Positions 55,373 to 63,396 of a DNA stretch of 64,000 nucleotides are shown piece by piece; positions within the stretch are counted from its first letter, which is position 1; each line of letters begins with the position of its first letter. The notes under the pieces are model-generated. The model made no database searches, had not been told where the DNA came from, and saw only the letters and a list, made by a program, of their open reading frames with translations. This DNA is from Joostella atrarenae. Lineage in GTDB: Bacteria; Bacteroidota; Bacteroidia; Flavobacteriales; Flavobacteriaceae. The position numbers and the translations under genes are program-made. The stretch covers positions 1-64,000 of the forward strand of contig NZ_JAETXX010000011.1 of NCBI RefSeq assembly GCF_021764745.1, written 5' to 3'.

Positions 55373-57256
55373 ATGACAACTGGAAATATCAACGTATCTG
55401 TTGAAAACATTTTTCCGCTGATAAAGAAGTTCTTATACAGCGATCATGAAATCTTTTTAAGAGAACTTATCTCCAATGCTACCGATGCTACTTTAAAGTT
55501 AAAACATCTTACCAATATTGGGGAAGCTCCGGGTGTAGAATATGGAAATCCTGTTATTGAAGTTAAGATCGATAAAGAGGGTAAAAAACTACATATTATC
55601 GACCAAGGATTGGGGATGACGGCAGAAGAAGTACAAAAGTACATCAATGAAGTAGCCTTTTCTGGTGCTGAAGAGTTTTTAGACAAATACAAAGATTCTG
55701 CTAAAGACAGTGGTATTATTGGTCATTTTGGACTAGGATTCTATTCTGCTTTTATGGTTGCAGATACAGTAGACATCATTACAAAATCTTATAAAGATGA
55801 GCCTGCAGCACATTGGACTTGCGACGGTTCTCCAAAGTACTCTCTAGAAGAAGCTGACAAAAAAGAAAGAGGAACAGAAATTATTCTTCATATTAATGAC
55901 GACTCTCTTGAGTTTTTAGAGGAAGGAAAAATAAACGAACTTTTAACGAAGTACAATAAATTCATGCCAGTGCCTATTAAATTTGGTACGCGTGAAGAAA
56001 CAAATACTGTTGGAGAAGGCGACGATGCTAAAGAAGAGAAAACTACAGTAGACAACATTATTAATAACCCAACCCCAGCATGGACAAAGCAACCGGCAGA
56101 TCTTAAAGATGAAGAATACAATAGCTTCTACCGCGAGCTATATCCTATGCAGTTTGAGGAGCCTCTTTTCCATATCCACCTAAATGTAGATTATCCGTTT
56201 AACCTTACAGGAATTTTATATTTCCCTAAGCTTTCTAACGATATGACCATGCAGAAGGATAAAATTCAGCTGTATCAAAACCAAGTATTCGTTACGGATA
56301 ATGTAGAAGGTATTGTTCCTGAGTTTTTAACGATGCTTAAAGGGGTAATCGATTCTCCAGATATTCCATTAAACGTTTCTCGTTCTTACCTTCAGGCGGA
56401 CGGAAATGTGAAGAAAATATCTAGTTATATCACCAGAAAAGTAGCTGATAAATTAAAATCACTATTTAACGAAAACCGTGAGGACTTCGAGAAAAAATGG
56501 GATGATATCAAGATCGTTATTGAATACGGAATGCTTTCAGAAGATAAATTCTTTGAAAAAGCAGATAAGTTTGCATTATACCCAACTGTAGATGGTACTT
56601 ATTATACTTTTGAAGAACTTCAAGAGAAAATAAAAGATAACCAAACAGATAAAGACAATAAGCTAGTTGTACTTTATGCTAGCAATAAAGACGCACAGCA
56701 CACGTATATCAACGAAGCTAAAGAGCTTGGGTATGAAGTATTGCTATTAGATTCTCCTATTGTTTCGCATTTAATTCAGAAATTAGAAACTTCTAAAGAG
56801 AACCTTTCTTTTGTACGTGTAGATTCAGATTCTATTGCTAACCTTATTAAGAAAGACGAAGAGAAAATCTCTAAGCTTTCTGAAGAGCAACAGGAAACTC
56901 TTAAAACTGCTTTAGATGCAGTAATTCCAAAAGAGAAGTTTACAGTACAGTTAGAAGCTTTAGATAGCAAAGCATCTCCATTCAGTATCACGCAACCAGA
57001 ATTTATGCGTCGTATGAAAGAAATGAGCGCTACTGGTGGTGGCGGTATGTTCGGAATGGGTAATATGCCAGAAATGTACAACTTGGTGGTAAATACCAAC
57101 CACAGTCTTGTAAACGAAATATTAACTACAGAGGCTAAAGAGACTCAAGAGCGACTTATTAAGCAATCTTTAGACTTGGCGAGATTATCGCAAGGGCTAC
57201 TTAAAGGAGAAGAGCTTACTAATTTTGTGAAACGTAGTTACGAAATGATTAAATAA
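55373..57256 (+). CDS. htpG: Molecular chaperone HtpG (Hsp90)
   Basis: Bacterial Hsp90, 627 residues. The N-terminal GHKL ATPase domain has LRELISNATDATLKL, DQGLGMTAEEV, GHFGLGFYSAFMVAD and the GTEI segment. The middle domain (about 240-500) and the C-terminal dimerisation domain (FMRRMKEM, LARLSQGLLKGEEL) follow. A Gly/Met-rich loop (GGGGMFGMGNMPEMY, about 553-567) is visible near the C-terminus. It is a single gene preceded by an inverted repeat and followed by a terminator. Heat or stress control is expected from the family. Confidence 0.96.
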   Translation: MTTGNINVSVENIFPLIKKFLYSDHEIFLRELISNATDATLKLKHLTNIGEAPGVEYGNPVIEVKIDKEGKKLHIIDQGLGMTAEEVQKYINEVAFSGAEEFLDKYKDSAKDSGIIGHFGLGFYSAFMVADTVDIITKSYKDEPAAHWTCDGSPKYSLEEADKKERGTEIILHINDDSLEFLEEGKINELLTKYNKFMPVPIKFGTREETNTVGEGDDAKEEKTTVDNIINNPTPAWTKQPADLKDEEYNSFYRELYPMQFEEPLFHIHLNVDYPFNLTGILYFPKLSNDMTMQKDKIQLYQNQVFVTDNVEGIVPEFLTMLKGVIDSPDIPLNVSRSYLQADGNVKKISSYITRKVADKLKSLFNENREDFEKKWDDIKIVIEYGMLSEDKFFEKADKFALYPTVDGTYYTFEELQEKIKDNQTDKDNKLVVLYASNKDAQHTYINEAKELGYEVLLLDSPIVSHLIQKLETSKENLSFVRVDSDSIANLIKKDEEKISKLSEEQQETLKTALDAVIPKEKFTVQLEALDSKASPFSITQPEFMRRMKEMSATGGGGMFGMGNMPEMYNLVVNTNHSLVNEILTTEAKETQERLIKQSLDLARLSQGLLKGEELTNFVKRSYEMIK

Positions 57257-57276
57257 GTTATTTCAACACATAAACT

Positions 57277-57311
57277 AAAGCTGTATAGAGATTAAATCTA
57301 TACAGCTTTTT
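57277..57311 (+). terminator. Rho-independent terminator of htpG
   Basis: A 13-bp stem AAAGCTGTATAGA (57277-57289) / TCTATACAGCTTT (57297-57309) is followed by T-runs. Confidence 0.88.
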
Positions 57312-57539
57312 TTATGATACTATCCAAAACTAGCTATCAAATACAGAAACACTTATTTAAACAAGGGGGCGCTCCAATATCATGCTCAAAACAAGTAAGC
57401 AAATGCATAATGCTCTCCTATTTTATATAAATACATCATTTTTTGTTATCTTTTAGCTAGCGCTACGTCTTATTAGTTAAGATTAAAAAACCAATTATAA
57501 ATCGAGATATTAACCTATCTTAAAAATCAAAAACAATTC

Positions 57540-58424
57540 ATGAAATATCGTTTATTAATCCTTATTGCATGTGTATCATTTTCACTAACAAATTGTAAAG
57601 ACACATCAGAAAAAGAAAAAACTCCTGCAGTTGTAGATACTGTACTAAAACCTCAATCTTGGATTGATGAAAGAGTTGAGAAAGCTTCAGAACGTTTACA
57701 TAAAAGTGAAGCTGGTAAAATTGTTTGGAATGCGATGGAGGCTCACGGCGGACTAAAAAAATGGTACAGCAATGGAGCCCTTTCTTTTCATTTTGATTAC
57801 AAACCTTTGGATGATAAAACTCGTCGTAATACCAACCAAACGGTAGATATATGGAGTAATAAATCTCGTCACCAACATGTTACAGATGCCACTCAAGAGT
57901 ACGGATGGACTGGAGAGAAAGCTTGGAAAAAGGTTAAAGATTCTACCATTTTCCCATACGATATGCGTTTTTGGGCATTAACTCCTTACTATTTCCTAGG
58001 GCAACCTTTTATTTTTGATGGTGAGGGAGTAAACCTAGAAAAACTAGCAGATACTCAATATAAAGACAAGCCTTATAATACTATAAAAGTAACTTTTGAT
58101 CCGGGTACAGGCGATGCTCCAGACGATTACTATATTCTTTACTTCGGAAAGAAAGACCATAAGCTGGCGGTAATTCGTTACATCGTTTCGTATCCAGAAT
58201 ACTTTAAAGATGGCGGACATAATCCTGAGAAATTAATGGAAATTCAAGGTACTACCGTTGTAGATGGTATTGAGCTTGCTACTGGTTACCATACACATTG
58301 GCTTACTGAAGATGAGAAAGCTGGAGAATACATTACTGAGATTACTGTAGATAATATTAAGTTTGACAAAACTGTAAAGAACAGCTATTTTGAAGTTCCT
58401 GAGGGAGCAGAAATAATAAAATAA
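57540..58424 (+). CDS. Lipoprotein of unknown function (DUF6503-like)
   Basis: A 294-residue lipoprotein (LTNC, Cys19). After a Lys/Glu-rich linker comes a region with IVWNAMEAHGGLKKWY (about 60-76), a pattern shared by flavobacterial lipoproteins in which an M-x-x-H-G-G-L-x-x-W signature opens a beta-rich domain. It continues with NQTVDIWSNKSRHQHV, YGWTGEKAWK and DVDGIELATGYHTHWL-like strands. I place it tentatively in the DUF6503-type group. It is a single gene that converges with the DUF4494 gene through a shared terminator. Confidence 0.8.
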   Translation: MKYRLLILIACVSFSLTNCKDTSEKEKTPAVVDTVLKPQSWIDERVEKASERLHKSEAGKIVWNAMEAHGGLKKWYSNGALSFHFDYKPLDDKTRRNTNQTVDIWSNKSRHQHVTDATQEYGWTGEKAWKKVKDSTIFPYDMRFWALTPYYFLGQPFIFDGEGVNLEKLADTQYKDKPYNTIKVTFDPGTGDAPDDYYILYFGKKDHKLAVIRYIVSYPEYFKDGGHNPEKLMEIQGTTVVDGIELATGYHTHWLTEDEKAGEYITEITVDNIKFDKTVKNSYFEVPEGAEIIK

Positions 58425-58485
58425 TCTGTTGTTTGCTTTTAGACTCAACTGAGTTTTAAAAAGTAATGACCAGAATTATAAGCAT

Positions 58486-58517
58486 AAAAAAATCCGTCGT
58501 GTATTTACATGACGGAT
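58486..58517. terminator. Bidirectional terminator
   Basis: The stem AAAAAAATCCGTC / GACGGATTTTTTT, with an inner extension TGTA/TACA, lies between the convergent lipoprotein and DUF4494 genes. Confidence 0.88.
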
Positions 58518-58542
58518 TTTTTTATGAATTATATATAAACTC

Positions 58543-59076
58543 TTAAGCTTCTTGAGCTTCAGCTTCTACTTCCTCCTCTTCTGTTTCCATAACAGAATTC
58601 TTAACCTCAATAAATTTCTTTACACTGTCCAAATCATCTTCTTCACCAGAAAAATAAGGAAATACATCCATAATTGGAGATTCAGAAATCATTGGGATTG
58701 TATAATCTCCCATCGTATCTTTCATCACTCCTACCGTATTATCGTACGCCTCTTTTACATCATTTGCTTGTACCAGCAAATACATATTTGTTTTGCGCTC
58801 CTTCCCACTTTCTTCATCATAGGCAACCAAAGCTACCTTCGATTTAAACCAGCGATCAGAGTTTTCAAAAGGGTGAATCTCTGCGTAGTTCGCTACTTTT
58901 ATATTGGTAATCTTAAACTCTTCACTAATATAAGCAGACATCTCCTCGTTAATTCTAGACTCCGCCTCTGTATAAGAAACAGCATCTACCAAATAAGGTT
59001 CTGTAACTACTTTCTGAACACCAGTGTCGTTTGTTTTTCTATATTTTACTTTGCATTCGTACCAAGTTGCACTCAT
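58543..59076 (-). CDS. DUF4494-domain protein
   Basis: A 177-residue soluble protein; I choose ATG 59076 rather than the in-frame ATG at 59133. The conserved DUF4494 sequence begins SATWYECKVKYRKTNDTG there, and a TATATTTG promoter element (59099-59106 on the minus strand) falls between the two ATGs. The domain continues with VKVANYAEIHPFEN, WFKSKVALVAYDEESGKERKTNMYLLVQANDVKEAYD and MISESPIMDVFPYF. The C-terminus is strongly acidic (EEEEVEAEAQEA). DUF4494 is common in Bacteroidota and has no known function. Confidence 0.9.
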   Translation of the reverse strand: MSATWYECKVKYRKTNDTGVQKVVTEPYLVDAVSYTEAESRINEEMSAYISEEFKITNIKVANYAEIHPFENSDRWFKSKVALVAYDEESGKERKTNMYLLVQANDVKEAYDNTVGVMKDTMGDYTIPMISESPIMDVFPYFSGEEDDLDSVKKFIEVKNSVMETEEEEVEAEAQEA

Positions 59077-59390
59077 AATTTTATTTTTTAAAGGGTGCCA
59101 AATATAACCGTTACCAAAGAATCTGTTTGCCAATTTCCAAAATAGATATTCACAATTTAAAAGTCAGATGTATATCTTCCTTATTTTAAATTAGTTGCTT
59201 AAATTTGATATATTAAATAACAATAAACCTCCCCCCTATACAGCCGCTTTTAACCACAAAATAAAACAGGTAAATTACCTTTAAAGCAACTAGTCTAAAT
59301 CACGCACATAGCGTATGGACTAAAACTTAATTTTAATTTGATAATCATACTATAGAAAAGTATTTCTTAGTATCTAAAAGCGAAATCACT
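59077..59390. other. Non-coding gap between divergent genes
   Basis: It contains the DUF4494 -7 element at 59099-59106 (TATATTTG, minus strand) and otherwise only AT-rich sequence. I see no clear promoter for the SnoaL-like gene and no gene. Confidence 0.4.
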
Positions 59391-59765
59391 ATGAGCGAAA
59401 TCAGAAAAAACAATGCTGTTAATTTTTACAGAACAGCTTATGAGGGGAATCCTAAGAAAGCAGTAGAATTGTATGTTGGAGCGGAGTATATACAACACAA
59501 TCCTGCTGTGGCAAATGGAGAAAAGGGGTTTATTGAATATTTTGAAAGGATGCAAAAAGAGTATCCAGATAAGAGTATAACCTTTGTACGGGTAATTGCC
59601 GAAGGAGATTTGGTTGCCTTACATACGCATCAAGTGTGGCCGGGGAATGATCAATATGTTACGATGGATTTCTTTAGGTTTGATGAGCACGATAAAATTG
59701 TAGAACATTGGGATGCCATTCAGCAAATACCACTAACTTCGGCAAATAAAAATAAAATGTACTAG
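59391..59765 (+). CDS. SnoaL-like (NTF2 fold) protein
   Basis: A 124-residue protein of the SnoaL/NTF2 superfamily. It has the pattern NFYRTAYEGNPKKAVELYVGAEYIQHNPAVANGEKGFIEYFERM (conserved YIQHNP), then VIAEGDLVALHTHQVWPGND, then MDFFRFDEHDKIVEHWDAIQQIP. The HWD and QHNP segments are those of the polyketide-cyclase-like SnoaL branch annotated as nuclear transport factor 2 family protein. The substrate is unknown. It is a single gene. Confidence 0.88.
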   Translation: MSEIRKNNAVNFYRTAYEGNPKKAVELYVGAEYIQHNPAVANGEKGFIEYFERMQKEYPDKSITFVRVIAEGDLVALHTHQVWPGNDQYVTMDFFRFDEHDKIVEHWDAIQQIPLTSANKNKMY

Positions 59766-59922
59766 AGATTTTTATATATTGGGCTTCTCTGATATTTACA
59801 AAATCGCTGGCTATGCCTACTTTTAAAAAGGGATTTTTTTAAAGTGACTTATCAGAATTATATACCATGTATCTCCTTAAAATAGTGGTACATACCTAAC
59901 AGCTAAGAAATAACTATAAATT

Positions 59923-60882
59923 ATGGCTCCCAATAAGAAACCATCTATAAAGTCAAAGCTCCACCCTCGTAATAAGAATCGAGAAAATTACGATTTGGCA
60001 GCTTTGGTAGCTTGTACCCCAGCATTGGCGGAACATATAAAGCTAAATAAGTCTGATGAGCCTTCTATAAACTTTGCCAATCCTGCGGCGGTAAAACTTT
60101 TAAATAAAGGCTTACTGCATCATTATTACGGAATTGAGCATTGGGATTTTCCAGACAATAACCTCTGTCCGCCCATCCCTGGGAGAGCCGATTATTTACA
60201 TTATATAGCAGATTTATTAGCAGAAAACAATGCTGGGAAGCTTCCTAAAGGGAGTAAAATTACCTGTTTAGATGTGGGTATTGGCGCCAATACCATCTAC
60301 CCTATTCTTGGGGTGGCTATTTACGATTGGAACTTTATAGGTTCGGATATTGATGCAGCTGCAATTGCTTCAGCAGAAAAAATTATAGCCGCCAATCCTT
60401 CACTTAAAGATAAAATTGAATGTAGGTTACAAAAAGATAAGCATGCTATTTTTAAAGGAATCATAGGCGCAAAAGAAGCTGTAGATATTACCATTTGCAA
60501 TCCCCCATTTCATGCTTCCAAAGAAGATGCTATAAAAGGAACGATGCGAAAGGTTAAAAATCTATCAGGAAAAAAAGATAAGCACCCTACGCTTAATTTT
60601 TCTGGCGTTAGTAATGAGTTGATTTATGAAGGTGGTGAGTCTCAGTTTATAAACAATATGATTTCCGATAGTAAGAAAATGGATAAGAATTGCTTTTGGT
60701 TTACAACATTAGTTTCTAAGGAGTCTAATTTAAAAGGGATTTATAAACACCTTAAAAAAGTAAAAGCTACTACCATAAAAACCATCCCAATGGGCACTGG
60801 AAATAAGTCCACACGCATTGTAGCATGGACGTTTTTAAACAAACAAGAGCAACAGAATTGGATAAAAAACAGGTGGAAATAA
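59923..60882 (+). CDS. rlmF: 23S rRNA (adenine-1618-N6)-methyltransferase
   Basis: A 319-residue SAM-dependent methyltransferase that modifies A1618 of 23S rRNA. Family features are LHPRNKNRENYDLAALVACTPALAEH (N-terminal signature), WDFPDNNLCPPIPGRADYLHYIADLL, the SAM-binding LDVGIGANTIYPILG, and the catalytic CNPPFHAS (near residue 192). Length and motif order are typical. It is upstream of the HipA-like kinase on the same strand, with a gap of 95 bp. Confidence 0.95.
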   Translation: MAPNKKPSIKSKLHPRNKNRENYDLAALVACTPALAEHIKLNKSDEPSINFANPAAVKLLNKGLLHHYYGIEHWDFPDNNLCPPIPGRADYLHYIADLLAENNAGKLPKGSKITCLDVGIGANTIYPILGVAIYDWNFIGSDIDAAAIASAEKIIAANPSLKDKIECRLQKDKHAIFKGIIGAKEAVDITICNPPFHASKEDAIKGTMRKVKNLSGKKDKHPTLNFSGVSNELIYEGGESQFINNMISDSKKMDKNCFWFTTLVSKESNLKGIYKHLKKVKATTIKTIPMGTGNKSTRIVAWTFLNKQEQQNWIKNRWK

Positions 60883-60977
60883 AAACCGTTGCCTTCACTG
60901 TTAACGCCCATATAAAAGGAGCTCCCTATTGGTGATAGCCTCCAAAAAACAACTAACTTTTTAGTACCTTCGTTACT

Positions 60978-61757
60978 ATGAATACAATAGAAATTAGAAC
61001 CGTAGATGTGGTTCAATACATAAAACCCTTACGAGAGGGCGGCTCACTTCCTGCCATTGTAAAGGCAGACGATGGCTATCTTTATGTGCTTAAATTTAGA
61101 GGTGCTGGTCAAGGTAAAAAGGCGCTTATAGCAGAACTTATAGGCGGAGAATTGGCACGAGCAATCGGATTAAAAGTACCAGAATTGGTATTTATGAATT
61201 TAGATGATTCTTTTAGTAAAACCGAACCCGATGAAGAGATTCAAGACCTTTTAAAATTTAGTGTAGGTTTAAATTTAGGCTTGCATTTTTTATCTACCGC
61301 CATAACCTACGATCCGCTGGTTCCTGTTGGAGACGCCACTACAGCTTCTAAAGTGGTATTGCTAGACAGTATAATTAGTAATATTGATAGAACGCCAAAA
61401 AATACAAACCTCCTAAATTGGAATAAAGAATTATGGCTTATAGACCACGGTGCGAGTTTGTATTTTCATCATAATTGGCAACATTGGGAAGGGCATCTCT
61501 CCAGAACATTCCCTCTTATAAAAGACCATGTACTTTTGGAGCGTGCCAGTAATTTAACGCAAGCAGCACAAGAAATAAAACAGCTAGTAACCCCAGAAAA
61601 AATTTCTGAAATTGTAAATACCATCCCAGAAGAATGGCTTATAACAGAAGGAGATGCACTCACTCCACAAGAAATGAGAAGTGCATATATGGAGTTTTTA
61701 AACACGCGACTTTCTAAGATTGATATACTTGTTAAAGAGGCAGAAGATGCAAAATAG
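60978..61757 (+). CDS. HipA-like kinase without N-terminal HipA domain
   Basis: A 259-residue protein with the HipA kinase signatures: a nucleotide-binding SLPAIVKADDGYLYVLKF block (Lys39 as the ATP lysine), ALIAELIGGELARAIGLKVPEL, the catalytic ISNIDRTPKNTN loop (Asp137, Asn142) and the metal-binding LIDHGAS (Asp156). The N-terminal subdomain 1 of classical HipA is missing, giving a compact kinase. No HipB-type repressor is next to it. Instead its 3' end overlaps a DUF3037 gene by 11 bp, a partnership I believe recurs in other bacteria. A toxin or regulatory kinase role is inferred. Confidence 0.87.
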   Translation: MNTIEIRTVDVVQYIKPLREGGSLPAIVKADDGYLYVLKFRGAGQGKKALIAELIGGELARAIGLKVPELVFMNLDDSFSKTEPDEEIQDLLKFSVGLNLGLHFLSTAITYDPLVPVGDATTASKVVLLDSIISNIDRTPKNTNLLNWNKELWLIDHGASLYFHHNWQHWEGHLSRTFPLIKDHVLLERASNLTQAAQEIKQLVTPEKISEIVNTIPEEWLITEGDALTPQEMRSAYMEFLNTRLSKIDILVKEAEDAK

Positions 61758-62130
61758 GAATAAATTTGAATATGCAATTATTAGGTTGGTACCTAAAGTA
61801 GAACGAGAGGAGTTCTTTAATATAGGAGTGATACTTTTCTCGAAAGGGAAGAAATTTCTTGGTGTGAAATACCATATCGATGAGCATAAATTAAAGGCTT
61901 TTACTGATGAATTAACTATAGATTTTTTAGAAGATTATTTAAGCTCATGGACACACATCTGCAAAGGGGAAGCCTCTGGTGGTGCCATTGGGAAGTTAGA
62001 ACTCTCAGATAGATTCCGCTGGTTAGCAGCCTCCAGAAGCACCATTATACAAAGCTCCAAAACACACCCCGGTTTATGTGAAGACCCCGAGGAAGCATTA
62101 AAAGATATATTTGAAAAATACGTTTTATAA
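61747..62130 (+). CDS. DUF3037-domain protein
   Basis: A 127-residue protein starting at ATG 61747; an in-frame ATG at 61720 would add nine residues but lies further inside the kinase gene. DUF3037 is recognisable from FEYAIIRLVPKVEREEFFNIGVILFSK (about 6-32), FLGVKYHID and the C-terminal RFRWLAASRSTIIQSSKTHPGLCEDPEEAL. It overlaps the HipA-like kinase, so the two are translated together. The function is unknown; it may be a partner, regulator or substrate of the kinase. Confidence 0.9.
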   Translation: MQNRNKFEYAIIRLVPKVEREEFFNIGVILFSKGKKFLGVKYHIDEHKLKAFTDELTIDFLEDYLSSWTHICKGEASGGAIGKLELSDRFRWLAASRSTIIQSSKTHPGLCEDPEEALKDIFEKYVL

Positions 62131-62218
62131 TTCCCCATAGAAAAAGCCTTTTTTATAGAATAAAAATTACTTCTGAAATTTATAATGTACTGAATATGTA
62201 TTTATTATAGATTTTAAT

Positions 62219-62253
62219 CTCTATATTTAGAAAAATAACCCATAAATATAGAG
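62219..62253 (+). promoter_or_regulatory. 11-bp inverted repeat abutting a start codon
   Basis: The arms CTCTATATTTA (62219-62229) and TAAATATAGAG (62243-62253) are exact reverse complements around a 13-nt loop, ending 2 nt before the ATG at 62256. As RNA it would hide the translation start; as DNA it could be an operator over the promoter. Confidence 0.55.
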
Positions 62254-62255
62254 CC

Positions 62256-62732
62256 ATGAGAAATGTGATTACTACAAAGCTTAGTAATGCTGACGAATCA
62301 AAAATCAACTCGCTAGTAGACCAATTAGAAAAACTAATTAACGGAAAACTAACAGCATTAACAGAAGATGAGCGTATAAAATACGGATCTATAAACGAGC
62401 AGAATAAGCTACTGGTTAATAAGGTATTCGATTTTAATAAACGTTCTCCAGAACTAAGCACCAAAGATGTAGATTGGATAGAGTTTAAAAAAGATTTTGA
62501 GTCCCGAAGCTTTTTAGAAAACACACTAGAACGTATAAAGAGTGTAGCCTACCAAATGGAAAGTACAAAAACACTGCATGATTACGACAACTACCAAGAT
62601 GCACTGCTAGATTATAGCCACGCACAATATAAAAAAGGCGCAGGTGCAAATGGGTACACAGAGAAAGTAGCAGATTTAAAGCAATTCTTTCCGAGAACAA
62701 GAAAAAAACAAGAAGACGAGAACGAATCTTAA
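62256..62732 (+). CDS. Unknown 158-residue protein
   Basis: A soluble, mostly helical protein with an N-terminal ADESKINSLVDQLEKLINGKLTALTEDER helix pair, a central VDWIEFKKDFESRSFLENTLERI segment, and a C-terminal DYDNYQDALLDYSHAQYKKGAGANGYTEKVADLKQFFPRTRKK block. The last 15 residues are charged. I believe similar proteins occur in other Bacteroidota, but I recognise no named domain. Its start codon abuts an inverted repeat. It is followed by a two-stage hairpin and then by a 21-bp-periodic repeat array. A coding assignment is supported by codon use and by the lack of any competing frame. Confidence 0.75.
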   Translation: MRNVITTKLSNADESKINSLVDQLEKLINGKLTALTEDERIKYGSINEQNKLLVNKVFDFNKRSPELSTKDVDWIEFKKDFESRSFLENTLERIKSVAYQMESTKTLHDYDNYQDALLDYSHAQYKKGAGANGYTEKVADLKQFFPRTRKKQEDENES

Positions 62733-62757
62733 ACCTTTAGTTGCTAGCATATAACGA

Positions 62758-62800
62758 TTAGCCTCCATTCCTAAAAATTTAGGTTTGGAGGCTAATTCTT
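62758..62800 (+). terminator. Two-stage hairpin terminator
   Basis: An outer stem TTAGCCTCCA (62758-62767) / TGGAGGCTAA (62786-62795) encloses an inner stem CCTAAA / TTTAGG. A T-run follows. The inner stem already carries the TTTAGG / CCTAAA words of the array that begins at 62799. Confidence 0.75.
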
Positions 62801-63197
62801 TTAGGTTGCATACCTAAACGTTTAGGTACACAACCTAAAGTTTTAAGTCCGCCCTATATATCTTTAGGTGAGTTATAGCAGCGTTTAGCTAGATTATAGA
62901 TGTCTTTAGGTTCCCAATAGAAGTCATTGGGTTATTTACTGTCCCGTTTCGGTCTTTTAATGATGTGTTTAGGTGAAAAATAGATGTTTTTAAGCCCAAC
63001 GATTAAAATTTTGACCTCCGCCATTAAAACTTTCATCAAATCACTTAAAGTTTTATTCATCCTCGCTAAAATTATGAGTGTCGCACTTATAATTTTCCCC
63101 CTTTTAATTAAAATTATCATTAAAGAACCTAAACGGGACACCTTTTGACCTAAACGGATGTATTTTTCTGTTAAAGTCTCTTTTATAGGGATAATGT
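62799..63197. repeat. Degenerate array with strict 21-bp periodicity
   Basis: Nineteen successive 21-bp units can be laid end to end without any insertion. In the left half most units begin KTTTAGGT (at 62799, 62820, 62862, 62883, 62904 and 62967). In the middle the unit joints read TAAAA/TTTT (63008, 63029, 63071, 63113). In the right half units end CCTAAAC (63134, 63155), which is the opposite orientation. Unit interiors vary. Unit 63156-63176 is, in reverse complement, about two-thirds identical to unit 62967-62987. All three plus-strand frames are closed by stops. It is not CRISPR: there is no constant repeat and no unique spacers. Confidence 0.8.
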
Positions 63198-63283
63198 GAG
63201 GTTGTGAGGTTGTGAAGTTGTGAAGTTGCAAATTTGCGAAACTGTGAAACTGTGAAACTGTGAATTTGCTTGATTGTGATTTA
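63196..63283 (+). repeat. 8-bp tandem repeat array (GTGAARYT)
   Basis: Eleven successive 8-bp units start at 63196 (GTGAGGTT twice, GTGAAGTT twice, GCAAATTT, GCGAAACT, GTGAAACT twice, GTGAATTT and two degenerate units). The array begins exactly where the 21-bp array ends. It is non-coding. Confidence 0.88.
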
Positions 63284-63396
63284 TGTTTAAGACTTCTACT
63301 TTAATTTTCTGTATATATCTAGTAGACTTCCTTTTTTAAGTTTTAATAATAGGTATATTTATAAATTCTAGTAAAACATCATCAACAGAAGTTAAC

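Noticed and set aside
58552-59091. Plus-strand ORF of 179 codons
   Set aside because: It is a shadow of the DUF4494 gene. Its translation is rich in Phe, His and Tyr with no domain pattern.
62799-63197. CRISPR array
   Set aside because: Units are 21 bp with diverged interiors and conserved joints only. There is no constant direct repeat, no unique spacers and no cas genes.
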